Of a stretch of DNA of 14,185 nucleotides, positions 1 to 6,209 are shown piece after piece. The DNA is from an uncultured Chlamydiae bacterium (lineage in GTDB: Bacteria > Chlamydiota > Chlamydiia > Chlamydiales > Rhabdochlamydiaceae), in NCBI GenBank assembly GCA_945957075.1, contig CAMFJP010000017.1:1-14185 (forward strand), in the 5' to 3' direction. The position numbers and the translations under genes were made by a program. How positions within the stretch are numbered: the first letter of the stretch is position 1; each line of letters begins with the position of its first letter. The notes beneath the pieces were generated by a model. That model saw only the letters and a program-made list of their open reading frames with translations. It ran no database searches and had not been told where the DNA came from.

Positions 1-556
1 TCACGACGCTAATTGCCTCCAATCGTTCGAAAATTTGCATAGTGCCTACGATCTTTATTGCTGTCTGGAAGCACCCCATCCTCCTTTCGCAAAAAAAAGC
101 ATCACGTGCGGCAATGGTGTTATCGGCGCACGCGCTGGGCACCCCTGCATTAAATTTGTTCTCGATTGGATCGACGATCACTGGCAATTCTATAGCAAAA
201 TATTTCGAGGGCGTGATGGATTTTCGCGCAATGAACTTGTCATGCACAGAACCTATATCGCTCTAACTCACGCAATCGAAGAGCACCTTAACATAGAAAA
301 TAATCAAGATATCGTCCTTCCCTCCGCCTATTTTTTTGCCAAAAAAGGCATCCCTTCCCTTTTCTCTGAACACTTCTATGCAACAACCTGGGGAAATACA
401 GGCCCCAAACGTTCTATTCAGGAAAAAAATCTAGAAAAGCACATTAACAAAGTCGCAAAACGCAGCAGCAACCTATACGTATTTGCCTTTGGCATTTGCG
501 TACTACAAAGCATCATCCTATGGAGCCTTATACGCAAAAAAACGAACATAAGATGA
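1..556 (+). CDS. Partial glycosyltransferase, DXD sugar-binding type, with C-terminal membrane helix (5' end outside window)
   Basis: The reading frame is open from base 2 to the TGA at 554-556, so this is the C-terminal part of a longer protein; an in-frame TTG at 35 is probably internal. Visible similarity is to the DXD-motif (OCH1/Gly_transf_sug type) glycosyltransferases: a YDLYCCLE segment is followed by CGNGVIGARAGHPCIKFVLD, the usual pattern in which a small residue-rich strand precedes a GHP motif and a helix. The first complete codons read His-Asp, and base 1 is the third base of the preceding codon and is t, so the edge may cut a DxD motif. Near residues 145-165 a hydrophobic stretch (YVFAFGICVLQSIILWSLI) followed by RKK suggests a C-terminal membrane anchor with a short basic tail. 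Donor and acceptor sugars cannot be told. The family call is moderately sure; the membrane anchor is a prediction. Confidence 0.62.
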   Translation, partial: HDANCLQSFENLHSAYDLYCCLEAPHPPFAKKSITCGNGVIGARAGHPCIKFVLDWIDDHWQFYSKIFRGRDGFSRNELVMHRTYIALTHAIEEHLNIENNQDIVLPSAYFFAKKGIPSLFSEHFYATTWGNTGPKRSIQEKNLEKHINKVAKRSSNLYVFAFGICVLQSIILWSLIRKKTNIR

Positions 557-638
557 AGCTTTTATATAATTTGATTTTAAAACCAAACACGGAAAATAAA
601 TTTCAAAAAAAGGCCTAGTAAAAAACGGCATAATCACA
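557..638. other. AT-rich gap between glycosyltransferase and HEXXH protein
   Basis: This 82-bp gap is very AT-rich and holds a TATAAT at 565-570, but no convincing -35 element lies 16-18 bp upstream of it. It has no hairpin with a T-run that would make an intrinsic terminator for the upstream gene. No clear Shine-Dalgarno precedes the ATG at 639. A promoter for the downstream gene is possible but weakly supported. Confidence 0.35.
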
Positions 639-1445
639 ATGTCTATAGACAAGTTGCTGGAGTTAAATGCACAAGGATGGGTCCCAGGTCCTGATGAAAC
701 CTACTCCACGTTTTTTACACGGATACAAAAAACCATAGAAAAACAGTCCTCTTTAAAACAAGAGATCTCTATTCATTTTCCTGATGCAGGCTTCCCAAAA
801 AAATCCCCATGGTTAGAGATAAAAGACAAGCTTCTCTCTTTATGTCAATGCATACCGACACATGCGATCATCTTCTACAGTAATAAAAAACTTCCCATCT
901 GGCATGGTGCTGCTACGTGGACAGAAGAGGGGATTTCCGTTATCCAATTAAAAAAGGGGCTACAAAAAGGAACCTATCTTGGGTGTTATCGAAAAGACGA
1001 CATTCTTTTACACGAAGCTGTACACGTTATTCGCTCTGCATTCAAAGAGCCTAAATTTGAAGAAATCATCGCCTACCATCTCTCTCTATACCCCTGGAGA
1101 AAATATATCGGACCTTTATTCCATAGTTCCTGGGAATCGTGGCTGCTGATTGTGTTACTCTTTTCCGCAATGCTCGTGCCTTCTATACTATGGGCCCCAG
1201 CTCTATTTTTGGGTTATATGCTGTGCAGGCTAGTGTATCACTACATCATCTTTCATAAATGCCTCCACACTCTTTCACAATGCGTCGGCGCCAAAGCCTA
1301 CGCGCTTATAATGCGCATGTCCGACAAAATGATCCGCCATATCGCACGCATCAAAAAGGAAAGCATTATCGATTTTTTAGAAAAAAGGGGAGATCTTCCT
1401 CTAAATGCACTCCTTGCTGCGCTCATAAGAACTTGGAATTCGTAA
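639..1445 (+). CDS. Unrecognised membrane protein with HEXXH motif (possible zinc metallopeptidase)
   Basis: I do not recognise the family of this 268-residue protein. It has an N-terminal soluble part of about 165 residues, two adjacent hydrophobic segments at about 167-186 and 188-207, and a basic C-terminal tail of about 60 residues. The soluble part holds HEAVH at 125-129, which fits the HEXXH zinc signature of metallopeptidases, with an acidic pair (E141, E142) and H147 downstream as possible third ligands. Two membrane spans directly after the catalytic-like domain would leave both termini on the same side. The ATG at 639 is the first in-frame start after a short AT-rich leader and lacks a clear ribosome binding site. 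The 3' end overlaps that of the opposing rpoN gene by 45 bp. HEXXH can occur by chance, so protease function is inference; the membrane topology is better supported. Confidence 0.7.
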   Translation: MSIDKLLELNAQGWVPGPDETYSTFFTRIQKTIEKQSSLKQEISIHFPDAGFPKKSPWLEIKDKLLSLCQCIPTHAIIFYSNKKLPIWHGAATWTEEGISVIQLKKGLQKGTYLGCYRKDDILLHEAVHVIRSAFKEPKFEEIIAYHLSLYPWRKYIGPLFHSSWESWLLIVLLFSAMLVPSILWAPALFLGYMLCRLVYHYIIFHKCLHTLSQCVGAKAYALIMRMSDKMIRHIARIKKESIIDFLEKRGDLPLNALLAALIRTWNS

Positions 1446-2474
1446 AGCTTTTCGATATTTTGCGACAACGCGCCTAGAACACCGAACCCCAAGCTCTGCA
1501 ATTTTTAGTGCCAAATCGGCATCTGATAAGGGGGCTGCTTTATCTTCTGCTTTTACAAAGTTTTCGATTGCTTTTTTGACAGATGAGCTTGAAACTCCCG
1601 CATCAACAGCTGATGAAAACAAATGTCTAATAAGAATAAATCCTTGTGGGGACAAAATATACTTTCCAGATACAGCGCGCGTCACAGTAGATAGATGCAC
1701 CCCAAGAGAATAACTCAATTCTGTCATCGTCATAGGAACATGTTCCCCGCCTAAAAAATAAGCGCGCTGTCTTTGAATAAGCTCCATCCCGAGCACCTTA
1801 AGCATTGTTTGTCTTTTAAAAACCCAGGAAGGCATATCTGCTGGCAACCCTTCATCATTTACAACCACATCTAAACGGGTACCATGTCTTTCTACGATTA
1901 AATCGGGGACTATAGGAACAGAGACTGTGTGTGCAAAATCCTCAGCCGGTCTCATTTTTAAAAACCGTATATCTTTTTCCACCGCCATATGCACATCCTG
2001 TTTAGGATAGGGAATCTTATGCCATTTGCTATGTAGAAATGCGTCAAAATACCTGTCAATAATGTGATATGCCAATGTCGTAGATTTACCGAGAGCCTTT
2101 AGCTGGACTAGTAAACTTGTGCGTAAAGACGATGCTGCAATGCCCGGCGGATCAAAAAGTTGAACTTTTTCTAATACCGTTTTTGAGACACGATCATCGC
2201 TATCTGTAAAAAAACCCCTTTCATCAAGACTACCTATAATCCACTCTGCGTCTGCAAGCTCTTGCTCATCAGAAAAACTACAACGTGCTTGGAGCATCAG
2301 GTGCTCAAAAAGTGAGGGCTTTGCTTCCACATCCTCGTTCCACCCAGTGCCGACAGATCCCCCAAGGGATAATGCAAGCTCTGCAATAGGCATCTCTAAC
2401 GCCCAAAGCGCCATCTGCATAGAAGGGGACAGAACAAACTGCTGACCTGTTTCAAAAATTTGAGATAGGGGCAT
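1401..2474 (-). CDS. rpoN: RNA polymerase sigma-54 factor RpoN (short form)
   Basis: Sigma-54 directs core RNA polymerase to -24/-12 promoters and needs an AAA+ enhancer-binding activator to open them. All landmark regions are visible in 357 residues: the N-terminal region I helix (QQFVLSPSMQMALWALEMP, 11-29) that contacts the activator; the core-binding domain with the LFDPPGIAASSLR signature (106-118); a helix-turn-helix near 246-282 (TELSYSLGVHLSTVTR, then KYILSPQGF); and the RpoN box, SRRVVAKYRK at 333-342 (consensus ARRTVAKYRE). It is shorter than the usual 430-480 residues, mainly from a minimal acidic region II after region I and trimming before the HTH. A GAG lies 6 nt before the ATG at 2472-2474. 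It diverges from the GT9 gene over a 51-bp AT-rich gap and overlaps the opposing HEXXH gene at its 3' end. No enhancer-binding partner lies in the window. Confidence 0.95.
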   Translation of the reverse strand: MPLSQIFETGQQFVLSPSMQMALWALEMPIAELALSLGGSVGTGWNEDVEAKPSLFEHLMLQARCSFSDEQELADAEWIIGSLDERGFFTDSDDRVSKTVLEKVQLFDPPGIAASSLRTSLLVQLKALGKSTTLAYHIIDRYFDAFLHSKWHKIPYPKQDVHMAVEKDIRFLKMRPAEDFAHTVSVPIVPDLIVERHGTRLDVVVNDEGLPADMPSWVFKRQTMLKVLGMELIQRQRAYFLGGEHVPMTMTELSYSLGVHLSTVTRAVSGKYILSPQGFILIRHLFSSAVDAGVSSSSVKKAIENFVKAEDKAAPLSDADLALKIAELGVRCSRRVVAKYRKALRIPSSYERSKECI

Positions 2475-2525
2475 AAAGAGCTCAATGCATTTTATTAATA
2501 GTACATATATAATTTAATCATTTTG
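2475..2525. promoter_or_regulatory. Divergent AT-rich intergenic region between rpoN and GT9 gene
   Basis: These 51 bp separate two divergent start codons, so promoters for both genes should lie here or reach into the opposing coding regions. On the plus strand TATAAT occurs at 2508-2513, a perfect -10 hexamer, but no good -35 is found at 2485-2490 (atgcat). On the minus strand only weak AT-rich -10-like elements are present. No operator-like repeat was seen. The promoter call for the plus strand is tentative; placing the start site near 2520 would leave a very short leader. Confidence 0.35.
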
Positions 2526-3461
2526 ATGAAGAGTATGAATAAACAACACTATGCCATTTTTAGCTGCAAGGGGCTTGGCGATGGACTTATTTCCCTTATT
2601 TTAGCACATAACCTTGTGCAAGAAGGACATGAAGCCACCCTTTTTCATCCCTTTCTTCAAGAGCTTCAGGGGTGGTTTCCCCATATTCCCATCCGCCCTT
2701 TAGCCGAGGCTACAGAAGATTACGACCACTTTTTCTTTTTTTACGAAAAGCTCCCCCCTTTAGAACCGCTCTTGCGCGCCTACGAAAAAAAATTTAAAGA
2801 AAAAATATGCGTACTCAATCCCATAGCAACCACAAACACTGACTACCCCTACTGGGAAAATGGGCAATTTGATGGCCATATCCCTTTCGTCGATAACCTA
2901 TACTATTTTTGTAAACGCACCCTCTCTCTATCGGCTCCAACAAAAAAAAATGGCATCTGCATCCCAACTCACCTAATCAAAAACAAATACCCCAATCGGG
3001 TAATTATTCACCCTACAAGCTCAAGAAATGGTAAAAACTGGTCCCCAAAAAAATATATTTCTTTAGCGAAAAAACTGGAAAAGGTAGGATTCACCCCCGC
3101 ATGGATTTTAACCCCTCAAGAACAAGCCCTTTGGCCTGTGCACGCAGAAACATTCTCCTCTCTTAGCGATCTTGCATCCTATATCTATGAATCAGGGGTT
3201 ATGATTGGAAATGATTCTGGAATAGGGCACCTTGCATCTTGTCTTGGACTCCGGACTCTCACTATATGCCGTAATGCCGACTCTGCACGTTTTTGGCGTC
3301 CTGCATGGACCCAAGGCTATGTTCTTACGCCCCCAAAATGGCTCCCCAATCTAAAGGGGCTACGCTATCGAGATAAATACTGGCAAACCACCATTTCCGT
3401 CCGGAATGTCCTTAAAACATTTCATAGGATGGTTATGGAAGATAGAGCCTTTCTAAGATAG
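2526..3461 (+). CDS. Glycosyltransferase family 9 (heptosyltransferase-like)
   Basis: GT9 enzymes transfer heptose from ADP-heptose to growing LPS core at the cytoplasmic face of the inner membrane. This 311-312-residue protein shows the GT-B pattern of the family: an N-terminal beta strand leading into GLGDGL (about 17-22), a C-terminal domain starting with IIHPTSSRNGKNWSP (161-175), where the family has HP(G)S...KxWP, and a nucleotide-sugar binding segment GVMIGNDSGIGHLASCLGL (225-243), matching the family's DSGxxHLA(A)xLG. The start is uncertain: TTG at 2523, ATG at 2526 and ATG at 2535 are all in frame and none has a good ribosome binding site. The last 40 bp overlap the end of mcsB on the other strand. 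The fold call is firm; the sugar donor is unproven. Because classical Chlamydia LPS has no heptose, the substrate may differ, but an RfaE2-like nucleotidyltransferase also lies in this window (11923-12426). Confidence 0.8.
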   Translation: MKSMNKQHYAIFSCKGLGDGLISLILAHNLVQEGHEATLFHPFLQELQGWFPHIPIRPLAEATEDYDHFFFFYEKLPPLEPLLRAYEKKFKEKICVLNPIATTNTDYPYWENGQFDGHIPFVDNLYYFCKRTLSLSAPTKKNGICIPTHLIKNKYPNRVIIHPTSSRNGKNWSPKKYISLAKKLEKVGFTPAWILTPQEQALWPVHAETFSSLSDLASYIYESGVMIGNDSGIGHLASCLGLRTLTICRNADSARFWRPAWTQGYVLTPPKWLPNLKGLRYRDKYWQTTISVRNVLKTFHRMVMEDRAFLR

Positions 3462-4435
3462 GAGGCTCTTACCAAAGCCAGTTTTTCAGTACTGCCCTCA
3501 TCTACCGAAAAAAGCTTTGCAAGATAGGGTCTCTGACACCCAAAAAATAGCTGATGAAATAAAGGAGCTGAAAACCCGCTGACCCAGCCCATGTCAGCAC
3601 CCCATTTAAGAAGACCCAGCGCATGCAATGCCTCCTTGGTCTGGACAAGCTCTGCATGGGTCAAAACGCCATAAGCCCGGCTCACAGCATCCTTCGCCTC
3701 AAGATTGTTTTTCAGTTGCTCTCTTGTTTGTTCTTCGAGTGCTATCCAAAAAAGCACACTTGCACGGACCTCTCTAAGAATATCTTCCTCTGAAAGCCCA
3801 AGAGTATACTGATTGTGCATGACCCATACCCCGCTCTCATCCAAAGGGGACAGTTCCATCTGAGAACTATTTTGCTGAAGAGAAAATGTTTCGACTTTAT
3901 TAAGATAAGAAATCGCTGGTAAATGCAAATAGACTGCAACCTGCAAAGCTGTTCCAGAGACACGAGGGTCTGCTGTTAGGTATCCAAAACTCGCATTATG
4001 TGCAAAAGGGAACTTAGCTCCTAAAACAGTTTCCCATTGCAACAACTGCTGATAACCCTTTTCCAAGTCAACATCCCTTTGCTTGAGATGAAGATGATCT
4101 TGAATATTGAGGCGTGCAAAAAAATCTCCAGAAAGAAAAAAGCCCTGCCCTTTAAAGGCATTTTGAAAACTTTCATCACATAAAAAATAAACGCACAAAA
4201 GCTCTTTGTCCACAGGATTTACAAGCTCTGCTGGTAAAAACAAATGCTCTTTATGCTCACAAAGTACCTGACACATAACCTGCATGCACTGTTCTAACTG
4301 CAAAGCATCCATACGCATAGGAAAACAAAAAGGAGAAATGTTGCGCCTTAAGGAGAAAGTATAGGATAGACAAATCGGATGCAAAGCTCCATCCCACGGG
4401 GTTTTATGCACAAGGTCTTCTGGAAGTTCAATCAT
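3422..4435 (-). CDS. mcsB: McsB-like protein arginine kinase homologue, probably catalytically inactive
   Basis: McsB belongs to the phosphagen (guanido) kinase family; in Firmicutes it phosphorylates arginines to mark proteins for ClpCP, with McsA as activator. The family is shown by FGYLTADPRVSGTALQVAVY at 150-169 followed by LHLPAI, by HNQYTLGLSEEDIL (207-220), and by the adjacent mcsA. However, active-site positions differ from the family: NEEDH is NIQDH (110-114), the Cys in LTSCPTN is Asp156, the first two Arg of SSRxRLxRN become Thr26 and Ser28 with only R31-N32 kept, and the arginine-bearing loop before the QxTLG motif is not recognisable. The RDxxRA phospho-arginine motif of Bacillus McsB appears as LALVRA near 320-325. 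This looks like a pseudokinase or regulator. Its ATG overlaps the end of mcsA by 8 bp (ATGATTGA), which implies coupled translation. At 337 residues it is slightly shorter than Bacillus McsB (about 360). Confidence 0.88.
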   Translation of the reverse strand: MIELPEDLVHKTPWDGALHPICLSYTFSLRRNISPFCFPMRMDALQLEQCMQVMCQVLCEHKEHLFLPAELVNPVDKELLCVYFLCDESFQNAFKGQGFFLSGDFFARLNIQDHLHLKQRDVDLEKGYQQLLQWETVLGAKFPFAHNASFGYLTADPRVSGTALQVAVYLHLPAISYLNKVETFSLQQNSSQMELSPLDESGVWVMHNQYTLGLSEEDILREVRASVLFWIALEEQTREQLKNNLEAKDAVSRAYGVLTHAELVQTKEALHALGLLKWGADMGWVSGFSAPLFHQLFFGCQRPYLAKLFSVDEGSTEKLALVRASYLRKALSSITIL

Positions 4436-4943
4436 GAGCCCCTTCCGTAAGCTTTTTTATCTGGTCTCGCAAAGCGGCTGCCTGCTCATAGTTTTCTTTT
4501 TTTAAAGCCTCATTCAAAGCTTCATGCAACGTAGACAATTGACTAGACGAGGGAATCGTCATCATTTGCCCAGGAGCCCTACCAATATGCAACGCATAGG
4601 TCTTTTTATCCCCCCACCGTTTCTGAGCAGAAACTGGAATTTTTTTTGTCTGAGACAGTATAGAAAAAATCAGATCTGCAAACACCTCATAACAACTACT
4701 ACATCCCAATACGCCCTCAGCTAAATATGCTGTGCTACTAGTTCCACACTTGCCACAATGGATCACTTGATCTTTAGATGCTGCTACCTGATTCCCATGT
4801 AATTTTTTTGCAAGCACCGGACACTCTGCACACATTTGTGTGCAGAGTGTCTCCTTTTCATTCGCCTCCTTATAGAGGAAAGCGATAGGTTGTTTACACA
4901 AACTACACTCTTCTGGTCGCTGTATCATAATCAATGTTTTCAT
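4428..4943 (-). CDS. mcsA: McsA-like zinc-finger/UVR-domain protein, partner of McsB
   Basis: McsA is a small zinc-binding partner and activator of McsB. From the ATG at 4941-4943 the protein has 171 residues, the family's usual size. It carries a first cysteine set (C13-x-x-C16 and C34, C38-x-x-C41), a second set (C63-x-x-C66 and C81-x-x-C84), and a C-terminal UVR motif (EALNEALKKENYEQAAALRD, 131-150, then QIKKL), the helical hairpin also found in UvrB, UvrC and ClpC. An upstream in-frame start would add about 26 lysine-rich residues with no family similarity and would overlap the divergent namZ start, so the 4943 start is preferred; a GGA 8 nt upstream is a weak ribosome binding site. The gene holds a striking 32-bp palindrome (4820-4851). 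It diverges from the namZ-like gene over 35 bp. No clpC or ctsR, its usual neighbours in Firmicutes, is present. Confidence 0.87.
   Translation of the reverse strand: MKTLIMIQRPEECSLCKQPIAFLYKEANEKETLCTQMCAECPVLAKKLHGNQVAASKDQVIHCGKCGTSSTAYLAEGVLGCSSCYEVFADLIFSILSQTKKIPVSAQKRWGDKKTYALHIGRAPGQMMTIPSSSQLSTLHEALNEALKKENYEQAAALRDQIKKLTEGAHD
4820..4851. repeat. 32-bp near-perfect palindrome inside mcsA coding sequence
   Basis: The arms GACACTCTGCACACA (4820-4834) and TGTGTGCAGAGTGTC (4837-4851) are exact reverse complements, separated by tt. In RNA this gives a stem of 14 or more pairs closed by a 4-nt loop. It covers the codons for T-L-C-T-Q-M-C-A-E-C, the second half of the first zinc-binding cysteine set. 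On the plus strand it is followed by tccttttca, a weak T-run, so it could act as an antisense terminator; on the mcsA strand it is about 92-123 nt into the gene. A perfect 15-bp inverted repeat with a 2-bp centre is not expected by chance in 14 kb. Confidence 0.9.
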
Positions 4944-4978
4944 ATCACAAATCCAAAAACTCTGATAGGATATAATCC

Positions 4979-6208
4979 ATGCGCTACTATTTTTTTTTCT
5001 TTTTATATCTACTTTCCGCATTACAAGGAAAAACTGTAGAGCTTGGAGTCGACCGGTTTTTTAAAGAGGAATCCATTCATTCTCTCAAAGGCAAACGCGT
5101 TGCTTTAGTCACAAATCACACAGGAATAGACAGCGCTCTGCGCCCAACATGGTCGCTTTTTTTGGAGCGTTCAGATATTTGTAGACTCGTCGCCCTATTC
5201 TCACCAGAACATGGGTTAAATGGAATTCACGTAGCCGCCTCGCATGTCGATCACACAAAGTATAAGGACATTCCAGTCTATAGTCTACATGGGCACACAA
5301 GACGTCCCACACAAGATATGCTAAAAAATGTCGATGTCATTGTCTACGACATTCAAGACATAGGCATACGCTCTTACACTTATGCGACAACGCTTTTTTA
5401 CGTAATGGAAGAGGCCGCAAAATACCATATTCCCGTCATTGTTTTTGACCGTCCAAATCCGATGGGAGGTCTTATGGTCGATGGCCCCATGCTCGATACC
5501 AAATGGCGATCTTTCATAGGCTACATCAACGTCCCCTATTGCCATGGAATGACCATTGGAGAGCTTGCCCTGTTTTTCAATCAAGAATATAAGATCCATT
5601 GCAATCTAGAGGTCATCCCCATGAAAGGATGGACAAGAGAAATGACATTTGGAGATACAGGTCTTGCATGGACGCCCACTAGCCCCCAAGTGCCCGAAGC
5701 TGACACCCCATTTTTTCAAGCAGCAACAGGCATTCTTGGAGAACTTAGTATTGTCAATATTGGCATTGGCTACACACTACCGTTTAAAATCGTAGGAGCA
5801 CCCTGGATAGACGCGGAAAAATTTGTAGATGCCCTAGAAGCGCAACATCTACTTGGCGTCCGTTTCCTTCCCTTTCATTACACCCCTTTTTTCGGTCTCT
5901 ATAGCAAAGAGGTCTGCCATGGTGTAAAAATCATCATTACAGACCCCCATCGCTACAGCCCCTCTTCCGTATGTTCTCTTATTATTGGAATCTTAAAATC
6001 TCTATACCCAGCTGAAGTCACCAAACGGTTAAAGTCAATAGACAACACAAAAAAAACTCTCTTTTGCAACGCATGGGGCTCAGAAACTATCTTAGATATC
6101 CTGCAATCCGAAAAACATCCCACATGGAAGCTGATAGCCCTTGGGAAAGCTAGCGTAAAAGACCCCTTCCTTGCTAAAAGAAAGGAATACCTTTTATACA
6201 ATAAATAA
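4979..6208 (+). CDS. namZ: NamZ-like exo-beta-N-acetylmuramidase (DUF1343), secreted
   Basis: DUF1343 proteins include NamZ of Bacillus subtilis, an exo-acting glycosidase that releases N-acetylmuramic acid from the non-reducing ends of glycan fragments. The 409 residues carry the family motifs: LVTNHTGI (43-50), SPEHGL (75-80), VYDIQDIGIRSYTY (122-135), FDRPNPMGG (156-164), PYCHGMTIGELA (186-197) and WTPTSPQVP (231-239). A very hydrophobic N-terminus (RYYFFFFLYLLSALQG) reads as a signal peptide, so the enzyme probably acts outside the cytoplasm. The ATG at 4979 is supported by this signal and by an AGGA 8 nt upstream (4967-4970). The next gene starts 1 bp after the stop, so the two are probably co-translated. 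Activity on muropeptides in an organism with little peptidoglycan would suit division or recycling; that is inference. Family call is firm. Confidence 0.9.
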   Translation: MRYYFFFFLYLLSALQGKTVELGVDRFFKEESIHSLKGKRVALVTNHTGIDSALRPTWSLFLERSDICRLVALFSPEHGLNGIHVAASHVDHTKYKDIPVYSLHGHTRRPTQDMLKNVDVIVYDIQDIGIRSYTYATTLFYVMEEAAKYHIPVIVFDRPNPMGGLMVDGPMLDTKWRSFIGYINVPYCHGMTIGELALFFNQEYKIHCNLEVIPMKGWTREMTFGDTGLAWTPTSPQVPEADTPFFQAATGILGELSIVNIGIGYTLPFKIVGAPWIDAEKFVDALEAQHLLGVRFLPFHYTPFFGLYSKEVCHGVKIIITDPHRYSPSSVCSLIIGILKSLYPAEVTKRLKSIDNTKKTLFCNAWGSETILDILQSEKHPTWKLIALGKASVKDPFLAKRKEYLLYNK

Positions 6209-6209
6209 T

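Noticed and set aside
3444..3469. 7-bp inverted repeat (AGAGCCT/AGGCTCT) over the GT9 stop codon, possible terminator of the convergent pair
   Set aside because: No T-run follows on either strand, and 7-bp repeats at short spacing are expected by chance in a window of this size.
4971..4976. Perfect TATAAT just before the namZ-like start codon
   Set aside because: Transcription from it would begin after the ATG at 4979, so it cannot serve this start; the AGGA at 4967-4970 overlapping the region works as a ribosome site instead, and there is no -35.
4944..5021. N-terminal extension of McsA by 26 residues
   Set aside because: It would cover the namZ start and ribosome site on the other strand and has no McsA similarity; the ATG at 4943 gives the normal family length.
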